From: Acidovorax sp. CCYZU-2555
GTDB lineage: Bacteria > Pseudomonadota > Gammaproteobacteria > Burkholderiales > Burkholderiaceae_C
Assembly: GCF_018413525.1 (NCBI RefSeq)
Contig: NZ_JAHCDD010000003.1
Coordinates: forward strand, 62,001 to 126,000
Direction of reading: 5' to 3'
Length of the DNA: 64,000 bases
Part shown: positions 8,504 to 18,074 of the stretch, piece by piece
Layout: every line of letters starts with the position of its first letter
Numbering within the stretch: position 1 is the stretch's first letter
Position numbers and translations under genes: made by a program
Notes under the pieces: model-generated
Seen by the model: the letters and a program-made list of their open reading frames with translations, nothing else
The model's database searches: none
Told to the model about the DNA's origin: nothing

Positions 8504-9601
8504 ATGACCTACGCCTTCACCTTCAGCCGACGCGCCACCTTGCTGGCCCTGGGCCTGTTCTTCGGCGCCACGGCCCAGGCCGCACCGCCGCAGACGATTC
8601 GCATCGGCGTGGCCACCGCGGGCGGCGGCGAGCCCGTGACCTGGGGCGGATCGCCGGGCGGCGTGCTGCGCGCCAATCAGGCGCTCGAAGAGGCGTTCAA
8701 GGCCGACGGCATCACCGTCGAATGGCTGTTCTTCAAGGGCGCGGGGCCGGCCGTGAACGAAGCGCTGTCGAACAAGCAGATCGACTTCGCCTACCAGGGC
8801 GATCTGCCCTCTATCGTGGGCCGCGCCAACGGTCTCAAGACCAAGCTGCTGCTGGCCAGCGGCGCGCGCAACAACCTCTATGTGGTGACGCCGCCGCAGT
8901 CCGACATCAAGGGCCTGCAGGATCTCAAGGGCCGCAAGGTCTCGCTGTTCCGCGGCACCAACGGGCATCTGGTGGCGATCAATGCGCTGGAGGGCGTGGG
9001 CCTGGCCGAGCGCGATCTGAAGGCTGTCAACCTCGACACCGGCAGCGCGCAGGCGGCGCTGGTGTCCAGCGGCGTCGATGCGGCGTTCGGCGGCTATGAA
9101 TGGTTCAAGGTGCGCGACAGCGGCCTGGCCAAGGTGATCTATTCGACCCAGGGCAAGGACCCGGCGCTCACGCGCCAGGCCTCGCTGCTGGTGCGCGAGG
9201 ACTTCGAGAAGGAGCATCCGGCCCAGGTGCAGAAGGTGGTCGATCAGTTCGTGCGCGCCGCGAACTGGTCTTCCGACGAGAAGAACCGCGCCGAACTGTT
9301 CGAGATCTGGGCGCGCAGCGGCACGCCCAAGGCCTCGTGGGAAGCCGAATTCGACAAGCAGGAACTGGCGCTGCGCAATTCGCCGCTGCTCGATGAATTC
9401 ATCGTCGGCCGCTACAAGGCCGTGGCCAGCGACGCGCTCAAGCTCAAGCTGATACGCCGCGCGATCACCGTCGACGGCTGGTTCGAACCGCGCTATCTGC
9501 AGACCGCGCTCAAGCAGCAAGGCCTTGAAAAGCGCTGGCAGACATTCGACGCCAAGGGCGTGGCCAAAGCGGCCGCAGGCACTCCGGTAGCGCAGCGCTG
9601 A
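8504..9601 (+). CDS. SsuA-like ABC transporter substrate-binding protein
   Basis: 365 residues with a Sec signal peptide (FSRRATLLALGLFF, cleavage after AQA). The body follows the sulfonate/nitrate/taurine binding-protein pattern: RIGVATAGGGEPVTWGG, VEWLFFKGAGPAVNEAL, QIDFAYQGDLPS and LKGRKVSLFRGTNGH. It is somewhat longer than typical SsuA because of an extended C-terminal alpha-helical part. The ATG at 8504 follows AAAGGAATCGAG, a good ribosome-binding site. It delivers substrate to the two permeases encoded just downstream. Aliphatic or aromatic sulfonates are the likely ligands by family and by the monooxygenase neighbour. Confidence 0.85.
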   Translation: MTYAFTFSRRATLLALGLFFGATAQAAPPQTIRIGVATAGGGEPVTWGGSPGGVLRANQALEEAFKADGITVEWLFFKGAGPAVNEALSNKQIDFAYQGDLPSIVGRANGLKTKLLLASGARNNLYVVTPPQSDIKGLQDLKGRKVSLFRGTNGHLVAINALEGVGLAERDLKAVNLDTGSAQAALVSSGVDAAFGGYEWFKVRDSGLAKVIYSTQGKDPALTRQASLLVREDFEKEHPAQVQKVVDQFVRAANWSSDEKNRAELFEIWARSGTPKASWEAEFDKQELALRNSPLLDEFIVGRYKAVASDALKLKLIRRAITVDGWFEPRYLQTALKQQGLEKRWQTFDAKGVAKAAAGTPVAQR

Positions 9602-9606
9602 TCAGC

Positions 9607-10446
9607 ATGGCAAATACCCTCTCCTATCCCGTGCCGGCAACCGCCGTGACCGGGCGCCAGCGCCTGCAAGGCGTGGTGCGCAGCGCCGAACCTTTCCTGC
9701 TGCCCATCGCGCTGTTCGCGCTGTGGGCCGTGGGCGCGGCCCAGGGCTGGATCTCGCCGCAGGTACTGCCCTCGCCGCAGTTTGTCTGGGAGACCCTGAG
9801 CGAACTCGCTACCAGCGGCGACCTGTGGCTGCATGCCCAGGCCAGCATGCAGCGCGTGCTCGTGGGCTTTGTCGTCGGCAGCGCGCTGGGTCTGCTGCTG
9901 GGCGCGGCCATGGGGCTGTCGAAGACCGTCGAGGCCTATCTGCTGCCCACGTTCAATGCGCTGGTGCAGATTCCGGTGCTGGGCTGGCTGCCGTTCGTGC
10001 TGCTGCTGGTGGGCATAGGCGAGCCGCTCAAGTACATCCTGATCGCCAAGGCCGCGCTGGTGCCGGTGACGCTGGCCACGCTGCAGGGCTTTCGCCAGAC
10101 GCCGGCGACGCTGCTGGAAGTCGGCAATGTCTACGGCTACTCGCGGCGCCAGCAGGTGCTGGAGATCGTCGTGCCCACGGCCATGCCCACGCTGTTCACC
10201 GGCCTGCGCCTGGGCTTCACCAAGGCCTGGCTGTCGCTGGTGGTGGTGGAGCTGGTCGCATCCAGCGAAGGCCTGGGCTATCTGATCGTCTACGGGCGCC
10301 AGCTGTTCCAGCTCGATCTGGTGATGGCGGCCGTGATCATCGTCGGCGCGCTGGGCTATGCCATCGACCGCCTCCTCGACTACGCCGAAGCGCGCGTCGC
10401 CGCGCGCCATGGCGCACGTCCCATCAACGAAAGAGGCCTGCTGTGA
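9607..10446 (+). CDS. SsuC/TauC-like ABC permease, first subunit
   Basis: 279 residues with about six membrane segments and the binding-protein-dependent permease loop (LLEVGNVYGYSRRQQVLE at about 168-185) that contacts the ATPase. It starts 5 bases after the binding-protein stop and its own stop overlaps the start of the next permease by a GTGA junction. Two different permease genes follow each other here, which suggests a heterodimeric channel where the classical sulfonate transporter uses one permease twice. Confidence 0.85.
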   Translation: MANTLSYPVPATAVTGRQRLQGVVRSAEPFLLPIALFALWAVGAAQGWISPQVLPSPQFVWETLSELATSGDLWLHAQASMQRVLVGFVVGSALGLLLGAAMGLSKTVEAYLLPTFNALVQIPVLGWLPFVLLLVGIGEPLKYILIAKAALVPVTLATLQGFRQTPATLLEVGNVYGYSRRQQVLEIVVPTAMPTLFTGLRLGFTKAWLSLVVVELVASSEGLGYLIVYGRQLFQLDLVMAAVIIVGALGYAIDRLLDYAEARVAARHGARPINERGLL

Positions 10447-11267
10447 GCACCACCACGATCTCCCCCCTGCCCGCCGCGCGCGTGGATGCATCCGCCAGCC
10501 GGCGCCGCGACAAGGCCTCCTTGGGGCGCTGGCGCGGCCTGGTCGTGCCCTTCGTGGCCATCGTTGTGTGGGCCCTGGTGTCCAAGCTCGATCTGGTGAA
10601 TTCGGCGCTGCTGGTGTCGCCCGCCAAGGTGCTCGACACCGGCTGGGAGCTGGTCAGCAGCGGCCTGCTGTGGCTCAACCTGCGCGCCAGCCTGGCGCGC
10701 GAGCTGACCGGCTTCGTGATCGGCACCAGCAGCGGCCTGGTGTTGGGCGGGCTGCTGGGCCTGTGGCCGCGCTTCAACCGCATCGTCGGCCCGAGCTTCA
10801 ACACGTTCAAGCAGATCTCGCTGTTCGCCTGGATTCCGCTGATCTCGGTCTGGTTCGGCCTGGGCGATGTCGCCAAGGTGGTGTTCCTGTCGCTGGCCGC
10901 GTTGGTGCCCGTGGTGGTCAACACCGCCGACGGCATTCGCGGCACGCCGGCCACGCTGCTCGAAGTCGCGCGCGTCTATGGCTATAGCCGCGCGCAGACC
11001 ATCTGGCATGTGGTGCTGCCGTCGGCGGCGCCGGCCATCTTCACGGGCGTCTATCTGGCGCTGGTCTATTCGTGGCTGGCCACCATTGGCGCCGAATACC
11101 TGCTGGTTTCGGGCCGCGGCGTGGGCAATCTGCTGATCGAAGGCAGCGAGCATTTCCGCATGGACCTGGTGCTGTTCGGCATGGTCACCATCGGCGTCGT
11201 CGGCTGGCTCATGAACGCCAGCGCGCGCACGCTGGAGCGCGCACTGGCACGGCGGCTGGGCCGCTGA
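10443..11267 (+). CDS. SsuC-like ABC permease, second subunit
   Basis: 274 residues from a GTG start that overlaps the preceding stop (GTGA), a sign of translational coupling. The first 30 residues are Arg- and Ala-rich and cytoplasmic. About six membrane helices follow, with the coupling loop LLEVARVYGYSRAQTIWH in the middle. It is clearly homologous to the preceding permease but not a recent copy. The pair probably forms one channel energised by the ATPase at 11301. Confidence 0.83.
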   Translation: MSTTTISPLPAARVDASASRRRDKASLGRWRGLVVPFVAIVVWALVSKLDLVNSALLVSPAKVLDTGWELVSSGLLWLNLRASLARELTGFVIGTSSGLVLGGLLGLWPRFNRIVGPSFNTFKQISLFAWIPLISVWFGLGDVAKVVFLSLAALVPVVVNTADGIRGTPATLLEVARVYGYSRAQTIWHVVLPSAAPAIFTGVYLALVYSWLATIGAEYLLVSGRGVGNLLIEGSEHFRMDLVLFGMVTIGVVGWLMNASARTLERALARRLGR

Positions 11268-11300
11268 AATCCCCCCTCTTCCTTTCGAAGGCACACACCC

Positions 11301-12161
<861 letters not shown>

Positions 12162-12186
12162 ACTTCACTTCCACTGAAAACCTCAA

Positions 12187-13557
12187 GTGACCACAAAAAA
12201 GCAGATCAAGCTCGGGGCATTTCTGATGCAGACCGGCCACCACATCGCTGCCTGGCGCCACCCCGATGCGCAGGAAGATGCGGGCATCAATTTCCGCCAC
12301 TACGTGCAGCTGGCGCAGAAGGCCGAGGCCGCGAAGTTCGATGCGGTGTTTCTCGCCGACAGCGTGGCCGTGCGCTCCGAGAACATCGATGCGCTGACGC
12401 GCACCGCGCGCAGCGAGCATTTCGAGCCGCTGACCCTGCTGTCGGCGCTGGCCGCCGTGACCGATCGCATAGGCCTGATCGCGACCGCCTCGACCAGCTA
12501 CCACGAGCCCTACAACCTGGCGCGCAAGTTCGCTTCGCTGGACCAGATTTCGGGCGGGCGCGCGGGCTGGAATCTCGTGACTTCAGCGACCAATGCCGAG
12601 GCGCAGAATTTCAACCGCAGCGCCCAGTTCGCCCACGCCGACCGCTACCAGCGCGCGGCCGAATTCCACGATGTAGTCACCGGCCTGTGGGACAGCTGGG
12701 AAGACGACGCCTTCGTGCGCGACAAGCACAGCGGCACCTACTTCGACGCCGACAAGCTGCACCCGCTGCATCACAAGGGAGCGCACTTCCAGGTGCGCGG
12801 CCCGCTCAATGTCGCGCGCTCGCCGCAAGGCCGGCCCGTGGTGGTGCAGGCCGGTGCTTCCGACGACGGGCGCGAACTCGCGGCGCGCACGGCCGAAGTC
12901 ATCTTCGTCGCCCACCAGACCTTTGCCGAGGCGCAAAGCTTCTACGCCGACATCAAGGAGCGCGTGCAGCACCACGGCCGCCATCCCGATGACGTGAAGA
13001 TCATGCCCGGCATCTTTCCCATCGTCGGGCGCACGCAGGAGGAGGCCGAGGCGAAGTTCGAGCAGCTGCAGTCGCTGATCGACCCCGTGGTGGGCGTGTC
13101 GCTGCTCGCAGGGCTTTCGGGCGGCCTGGACCTGTCGGCCTACCCCGTCGACGGCCCGTTGCCCGGGCTGCCGCCCACCGAAGGCCCGCAAAGCCGCCAG
13201 CGTCTGCTGATCGACCTGGCGCGCCGCGACGGCCTGACGATTCGCCAGCTGTACCTGAAGATCGCGGGCGCGCGCGGCCACCAGCAGGTCGTGGGCACGC
13301 CCCAATCGATCGCCGATCAGCTGCAGCAATGGTTCGAGGAAGGCGGTGCCGACGGCTTCAACATCATGAGCCCCTGGCTGCCCGGCGGCCTCGACGATTT
13401 CATCGAACTGGTGCTGCCCGAACTGCGCCGGCGCGGCCTGTTTCGCACCGATTACGAGGGCCGCACCTTGCGCGAACACCTGGGCCTGGCGCGCCCCCGG
13501 CATCCGGCCGCATTGGCACGTGCGCACGCCCTGTCCGAGCAGGCCGTTGCCGCCTGA
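12187..13557 (+). CDS. NtaA/SnaA/DszA-type FMN-dependent monooxygenase
   Basis: 456 residues of the bacterial luciferase-like superfamily. KLGAFLMQTGHHIAAWRH at the start, FDAVFLADSVAVR, TASTSYHEPYNLARKFASLDQIS and SGGRAGWNLVTS are characteristic of the NtaA/SnaA/DszA group, which oxidises sulfones, nitrilotriacetate and similar compounds with FMNH2 and O2. The usual two-component partner, a flavin reductase, is not in the window. Translation starts at a GTG (12187) preceded by CTCAAGTG only, so initiation may be weak. With SsuABC-like transport and a molbindin, desulfurisation of an imported organosulfur compound is the most likely job. Confidence 0.85.
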   Translation: MTTKKQIKLGAFLMQTGHHIAAWRHPDAQEDAGINFRHYVQLAQKAEAAKFDAVFLADSVAVRSENIDALTRTARSEHFEPLTLLSALAAVTDRIGLIATASTSYHEPYNLARKFASLDQISGGRAGWNLVTSATNAEAQNFNRSAQFAHADRYQRAAEFHDVVTGLWDSWEDDAFVRDKHSGTYFDADKLHPLHHKGAHFQVRGPLNVARSPQGRPVVVQAGASDDGRELAARTAEVIFVAHQTFAEAQSFYADIKERVQHHGRHPDDVKIMPGIFPIVGRTQEEAEAKFEQLQSLIDPVVGVSLLAGLSGGLDLSAYPVDGPLPGLPPTEGPQSRQRLLIDLARRDGLTIRQLYLKIAGARGHQQVVGTPQSIADQLQQWFEEGGADGFNIMSPWLPGGLDDFIELVLPELRRRGLFRTDYEGRTLREHLGLARPRHPAALARAHALSEQAVAA

Positions 13558-13594
13558 CACCTCGCTTCCTCCCACCCTCAACTGCATTCACATC

Positions 13595-13810
13595 ATGACC
13601 ATTCAAGCCATCAACGTTCGCAATCAGTTCAAGGGCAAAGTGCGCGAGATCATCCGCGGCGATGTCGTCTCCGAAGTCGACGTGCAGACGCCCTGGGGCG
13701 TCGTCACTTCGGTGATCACCACGCGCTCGGTCGATGACCTCAAGCTGGTCATAGGCTCGGAAGTCGTGGCCCTCGTCAAGTCCACCGAAGTGTCCATCGC
13801 CAAGCTATGA
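13595..13810 (+). CDS. Molbindin (TOBE domain), SsuF-like
   Basis: 71 residues forming one TOBE/Mop domain: AINVRNQFKGKVREIIRG, DVVSEVDVQTPWG, LKLVIGSEVVALVKSTEVSI. Such small proteins bind molybdate or related oxyanions as oligomers. In pseudomonads the last gene of the sulfonate operon, ssuF, encodes the same kind of protein, and this gene holds the same last position after transporter and monooxygenase genes. Its exact role in sulfur nutrition is unsettled. It ends 6 bases before the convergent Bug gene, with no clear terminator between. Confidence 0.82.
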   Translation: MTIQAINVRNQFKGKVREIIRGDVVSEVDVQTPWGVVTSVITTRSVDDLKLVIGSEVVALVKSTEVSIAKL

Positions 13811-13816
13811 CGGCGC

Positions 13817-14785
13817 TCATTCCGCCTTGGCGCCCGCGGCCTTGATCACCGGATCCCAGCGCTGGATTTCGGCCGCGGTGTGCTGGCGCAAGGCTTCGGG
13901 TTTGAGGCGCTCGCCCTGCGGAATCACCACGCCCATGTCGGTGAAGCGTTTGACCAGCGCCGGCTCGCCAAACGCCACGCGCGCGGCCTTGTTCAGGCGC
14001 TCGATCACCGCCGCGGGCGTGCCCTTGGGCGCATACAGCCCATGCCAGACCGCGAGCTCGAACCCCGACATGCCGGCTTCGGAGAACGTGGGCACATCGG
14101 GCATGGTGCCCAGGCGCTCCTTGGTCGCCATCGCATAGGCCTTGAGCATGCCGGCCTGGATGTGCGGGCCGGTCGCCACGGGCTGATCGCAAGTCACGTC
14201 CACATTGCCCGCAATCAGATCCTGCAGCGCGGGGCCGGTGCCGCGGTACGGCACCATGGTCACGGTCGTGCCCAGCGTCTGGTTGATCAGCATCGCGCAC
14301 AAATGGGACGTGGCGCCGATGCCCGCATGGGCGAACTTCACCGTGCCGGGCTCGGCTTTCATCTGCTTGATCAGATCGCCCAGCGTGGCCGGCGCAAAGC
14401 GCTTGTTGCGCACCAGGATCATGGGCACATCGCCCGCGAGCGCCACCGGCTCCAGATCCTTCTTCACATCGAAACTCAGCTTGCTGTAGAGCGCGGGCGC
14501 GGTGGCAATGCCCATGTTGTGCAGCAGCAGCGTATGGCCGTCGTTCTGGGCGCGCGCCACGCGTGCCGTGCCTATCGTGCCGCCCGCGCCACCGGCGTTC
14601 TCGACGATCACCTGCTGGCCCAGATCGCGCGTCAGCGCCTCGGCCAGCACCCGCGCCAGCACATCGGTGGAGCCGCCCGCGGCATAGGGCACGACGATGG
14701 TCACGGGCTTGGTCGGGAACGCCAGCGCGGCCATGGAGCCCGCGGCCAAGGCCACGGCGAGAACGGTCTGGGTGAAAGAACGCAT
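13817..14785 (-). CDS. Bug/TctC-family periplasmic solute-binding protein
   Basis: 322 residues: signal peptide (SFTQTVLAVALAAG, cleavage after ALA), then FPTKPVTIVVPYAAGGSTDVL, GGAGGTIGTARVARA and MVPYRGTGPALQDL, all Bug-family marks. It probably binds a carboxylate in the periplasm; no TctAB partner is seen. It is the last gene of a minus-strand group with the dehydrogenase at 14975 and the CMD-like gene at 15843. A 189-base gap with several GC-rich hairpins separates it from the dehydrogenase gene, so it may also have its own promoter. Confidence 0.88.
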   Translation of the reverse strand: MRSFTQTVLAVALAAGSMAALAFPTKPVTIVVPYAAGGSTDVLARVLAEALTRDLGQQVIVENAGGAGGTIGTARVARAQNDGHTLLLHNMGIATAPALYSKLSFDVKKDLEPVALAGDVPMILVRNKRFAPATLGDLIKQMKAEPGTVKFAHAGIGATSHLCAMLINQTLGTTVTMVPYRGTGPALQDLIAGNVDVTCDQPVATGPHIQAGMLKAYAMATKERLGTMPDVPTFSEAGMSGFELAVWHGLYAPKGTPAAVIERLNKAARVAFGEPALVKRFTDMGVVIPQGERLKPEALRQHTAAEIQRWDPVIKAAGAKAE

Positions 14786-14974
14786 GATGAATGTCTCCTG
14801 GTTATCGGTATGTGAATCGCATCCGTGCGGGCGTCACCGGTTCGAGGGCGCCCAAGGCGGGCAAGGCTGCACCCCGACCCTTGCCGCACGGGCAGGGAAG
14901 CAGTTTGCAAACGCATGCAGGTGTCGCCTGCGGGGCGGCGCCGGCGCGGCCCCGCACGGCGGCTTTGCGCGGGC

Positions 14975-15832
14975 CTAGGCGCGGCCGACGAACTTGTAGA
15001 GTTCGGTGTGGTCTGCCGCGGGGCCCAGCGCCTGGGAGGCGTCGGCCGTCATGGCGTGGACTTTTTGCGCAAGGGCCATGGGCAGGTTCACCGAAGTGCC
15101 CAGCGCGGCCGCGATGCCCACGTCCTTGGCCTGCAAGGCCAGGGAGAAGCCCGAGTTGAACGCGCCGTTCAGCATGAACTGGTGGGCCTTGTTCTCGGTG
15201 GTGTTGTTCTTGCCCGTGGAGGCATTGATCACATCGACGATGGTGGCCGCATCGATGCCGAACGCCGCGCCCACATGCACGGCTTCGGCCGTGGCCAGCA
15301 GCGCTGCCGCCGACACATAGTTGTTCAGCGCCTTGAGCGCATGTCCCGCGCCCACCGGGCCGACATGAGAGATCGCCTTGCCCAGCACTTCGAGCAAAGG
15401 CTTTTGCTGCGCAAACACCTGCTCGTCACCGCCGACCATGATCGCCAGCGTGCCGGCAACGGCCTTCTTGACGCCGCCCGACACCGGCGCGTCGATCAGC
15501 GCCACACCCTGCTGCTGCAGCCGTGCGGCCAGCGCGCGCGTGCGGTTGGGGTCGGCCGAACTCATCTCGATCATGCAGGCGCCGGGCCGCAGCCGCAGGC
15601 CCTGCACCACGGCATCGACGATGTCCGAGTTCGGCAGCATGGTGATGACGGCGTCGCAGTCGGCGAAGTCCTGGCCACTGGTTGCGACTTGCGTTGAATC
15701 GTGCTCCGCGGCAAAGCCTGTCGCCGCCTCGCGGTTGACGTCCTGGACCACCAGGCTGTGCCCGGCAGCGTGCAGCAGATGCGCCATGGGGCGGCCCATC
15801 ATTCCCAAACCGATAAATCCAATGCGGCTCAT
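14975..15832 (-). CDS. 3-hydroxyisobutyrate-dehydrogenase-like NAD(P) oxidoreductase
   Basis: 285 residues of the beta-hydroxyacid dehydrogenase family: N-terminal GFIGLGMMGRPMA (dinucleotide site), DAPVSGGVKKAVAGTLAIMVGG (substrate loop) and NYVSAAALLATAEAV with the family region around the catalytic Lys position (HALKALNNYVS). It would oxidise a hydroxy-acid or reduce a semialdehyde such as tartronate semialdehyde. It starts 10 bases below the CMD-like gene and shares its GntR-controlled promoter. The ATG at 15832 is chosen because AGGAG lies just upstream and the longer frame lacks family sequence. Confidence 0.85.
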   Translation of the reverse strand: MSRIGFIGLGMMGRPMAHLLHAAGHSLVVQDVNREAATGFAAEHDSTQVATSGQDFADCDAVITMLPNSDIVDAVVQGLRLRPGACMIEMSSADPNRTRALAARLQQQGVALIDAPVSGGVKKAVAGTLAIMVGGDEQVFAQQKPLLEVLGKAISHVGPVGAGHALKALNNYVSAAALLATAEAVHVGAAFGIDAATIVDVINASTGKNNTTENKAHQFMLNGAFNSGFSLALQAKDVGIAAALGTSVNLPMALAQKVHAMTADASQALGPAADHTELYKFVGRA

Positions 15833-15842
15833 GTGATTCTCC

Positions 15843-16241
15843 TCAGAGGTCCATCTCTTTGAACACTTCCGATGCCACACGGAAGGAGTCGATCGCCGCG
15901 GGCACGCCGCAGTAGATCGCGGCCTGCAGGAACACTTCCTTGATCTCTTCCTTGGTCAGGCCGTTGTTGATCGCGCCGCGCACATGCAGCTTGAGTTCGT
16001 GCGGGCGGTTCAGCGCGGTGATCATCGCCAGGTTCAGGAAAGAGCGGGTCTTGCGCTCCAGGCCGGGACGGTTCCAGACATCGCCCCAGCAGTACTGCGT
16101 GACCAGTTCCTGCATGTCGATGTTGAAGTCGGTCGCGTTCTTGATCGACGCGTCGACGTATTCAGCGCCCAGCACTTCGCGGCGGGTGGACAGGCCCTGA
16201 TCGAACAAGGCTTGGTTCTTGGGGGCGTAGGCACGGGTCAT
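15843..16241 (-). CDS. Carboxymuconolactone decarboxylase family protein
   Basis: 132 residues, the size of PcaC-type enzymes. FNIDMQELVTQYCWGDVWNR, LNLAMITALNRPHELKLHV and FLQAAIYCGVPAAIDSFR are typical of this all-helical family. PcaC decarboxylates gamma-carboxymuconolactone in protocatechuate breakdown, but no other pca genes are present, so the true substrate may be a related lactone or acid. First gene of the minus-strand operon continuing to 14975 and perhaps 13817. A strong GntR-type operator lies 54 bases upstream of its start. Confidence 0.85.
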   Translation of the reverse strand: MTRAYAPKNQALFDQGLSTRREVLGAEYVDASIKNATDFNIDMQELVTQYCWGDVWNRPGLERKTRSFLNLAMITALNRPHELKLHVRGAINNGLTKEEIKEVFLQAAIYCGVPAAIDSFRVASEVFKEMDL

Positions 16242-16294
16242 GAAAGCTCCTTGGTAGTGGCAGACCGCGAAAAGCGGTCAATGGTGCTTATTAT

Positions 16295-16368
16295 TCAGAT
16301 TGTCAGACAATCTGACATCATGAAAACGCGCATTGCGGCGCCTCAGGTTTTTGTGTATGACAATCTGA
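16295..16368. promoter_or_regulatory. GntR-type operator, full site plus half site
   Basis: TCAGATTGTC at 16295-16304 and GACAATCTGA at 16306-16315 are exact inverted repeats around a single central A. The half site GACAATCTGA recurs at 16359-16368. Both lie in the 155-base gap between the divergent CMD-like operon and the GntR gene. The core TTGTCAGACAA is typical of FadR-subfamily GntR binding sites, so autoregulation and control of the operon are likely. Confidence 0.65.
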
Positions 16369-16396
16369 TTGCATGAGAACCAAGTAGGATGCTTGT

Positions 16397-17068
16397 ATGA
16401 ACCAGATGCTGCGTGTCCCCCGCGAAGACACTTCGTTGCGCCAACGAACGACCAATGCCCTGCGCACCGCCATCCTCGACGGCGTTCTTGCCGCAGGCCA
16501 GAAACTCTCCGAGCGCGAGCTGTGCGAAAGCCTCGACGTCAGCCGCTCCTGCCTGCGCGAGTCGCTGCAGCACCTGCAGGCCGAAGGCCTGATCACCATC
16601 ATTCCGCACAAGGGGCCCGAAGTCACCAGCATTTCGGAACAGGAAGTGCGCGACATCTACGAAGTCCGCACCAGCCTCGAAAGCCTCGCGGGCAAAGGCT
16701 TTGCGCTGCACGCCACGGCGGCCCAGCGCGCCGCGCTGCGCGCCAAGCTCGAGGAACTGGGCCATGTGGACCAGGAGAGCGACAAGGCCGCGCTGCTGAC
16801 GCTGAAGAACCAGTTCTACGACATCCTCGTCGAAGGCTGCGGCAACCTGGTCGCGGGCCAGATGCTCAAGCAACTCAACAACCGCGTCACCGTGCTGCGC
16901 CGCATTTCCATGTCGCAACCCGGGCGCATGCCGCAGACGCTGGCCGAACTCGACGCCATCGTCACGGCGATAGAAAAAGGCGACGCCCAGACCGCGGCAG
17001 CGCTGTGCGGCGCGCATGTGCAGAAAGCCGGCGAGAGCGTGCTGCGCAGCATGGCCAAAGCCTCCTGA
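16397..17068 (+). CDS. GntR-family regulator with FCD domain
   Basis: 223 residues. The winged HTH occupies about residues 12-75 (ERELCESLDVSRSCLRESLQ), and the FCD ligand-binding domain follows (DIYEVRTSLESLAGKGFA, FYDILVEGCGNLVAGQML, AELDAIVTAIEKGDAQTA). It is divergent from the CMD-like/dehydrogenase/Bug operon and has a 21-base dyad in the shared promoter region. By family it should repress the operon until a carboxylate intermediate binds. Confidence 0.88.
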   Translation: MNQMLRVPREDTSLRQRTTNALRTAILDGVLAAGQKLSERELCESLDVSRSCLRESLQHLQAEGLITIIPHKGPEVTSISEQEVRDIYEVRTSLESLAGKGFALHATAAQRAALRAKLEELGHVDQESDKAALLTLKNQFYDILVEGCGNLVAGQMLKQLNNRVTVLRRISMSQPGRMPQTLAELDAIVTAIEKGDAQTAAALCGAHVQKAGESVLRSMAKAS

Positions 17069-17072
17069 GGCG

Positions 17073-17972
17073 CTAGGCCGGCTTTCGGTAGCGCAGGGCG
17101 TCGACGACCAGCGCCAGGGCCGGCGCGATCTGCCGGCGGTTGGCGTAGTAGAGGTGGTAACCGGGGAAAGTGGGCCACCAGTCTTCGAGCACCGGCACCA
17201 ACCGGCCCGCGGCGATGTGCGGCGCCATGATGTCCAGCGGCACATACGCCAAGCCCATGCCGTCGAGCGCGGCCTGCAGCATCAGATAGGTGTTGTTGAA
17301 CGTCGCCTGGCCCGGCACGCGCACGTTGAGGGCCTGGCCCTTCTTCTCGAAATCCCAGGCATAGAGACCGCCATGTGTGGGCAGCCGCAGATTGATGCAG
17401 CGATGCTGCATCAGATCCTGCGGCGTCTTCGGCACGCGCCGGCCCGCAAGATACTCCGGCGCGGCCGCGACCGCCATGCGCAGCGCGGGCGCGATGGGCA
17501 CGGCGATCATGTCCTTGTCCACGCGATTGCCGGTGCGCACGCCGGCATCGAAGCGCTGGGCCGCGATGTCGGTCATCGCGTAGTCGACGCTGAGTTCTAT
17601 CTGCACGTCGGGGTACTGCTGCATCAGCGGCAGCAGCCGGGGCCACAGCGCGGTGCTGATCGCATGGTCGTGCGCGGTGATGCGCACCGTGCCCGCGGGC
17701 TGGTCGCGCAGCGCGCTCAGCGACCCCAATTCAAGATCGATTTCCTGCAGGCGCGGCGCCACGGTGGCCAGCAGGCGCGCGCCGGCTTCGGTCGTCGAGA
17801 CGCTGCGCGTGGTGCGCGTCAGCAGCCGCAGTCCCAGCCGTTCCTCCAGCGCTCGCATGGCATGGCTCAGCGCCGAGCGCGACATGCCCAGTTGCGCCGC
17901 GGCGCGGGTAAAGCTGCGTTCGCGCGCGACGGTCACGAAGGCCTGCAGATCGTTCAGATTGGGCTTTTGCAT
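17073..17972 (-). CDS. LysR-family transcriptional regulator
   Basis: 299 residues. HTH segment LQAFVTVARERSFTRAAAQLG then MSRSALSHAMRALEERLG (about 9-46), with effector domain from about residue 90. RFDAGVRTGNRVDKDMIAVPI and INLRLPTHGGLYAWDFEKKG in the second half are typical of the LysR subgroup that often regulates oxidoreductases or cupins nearby. It is divergent from the cupin/CMD pair at 18075-19296 across a 102-base gap and is probably their regulator. It ends 4 bases from the convergent GntR stop. Confidence 0.88.
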   Translation of the reverse strand: MQKPNLNDLQAFVTVARERSFTRAAAQLGMSRSALSHAMRALEERLGLRLLTRTTRSVSTTEAGARLLATVAPRLQEIDLELGSLSALRDQPAGTVRITAHDHAISTALWPRLLPLMQQYPDVQIELSVDYAMTDIAAQRFDAGVRTGNRVDKDMIAVPIAPALRMAVAAAPEYLAGRRVPKTPQDLMQHRCINLRLPTHGGLYAWDFEKKGQALNVRVPGQATFNNTYLMLQAALDGMGLAYVPLDIMAPHIAAGRLVPVLEDWWPTFPGYHLYYANRRQIAPALALVVDALRYRKPA

Positions 17973-18074
17973 TGGTGAATTCTATGCACCAGCGTGTGCC
18001 GATCTTTCGGTCTTCTCAACCAATGCGGCAGGCCATAAAGTGACTTCGGTCATCAACTCCGGAATGCAAAGCCC

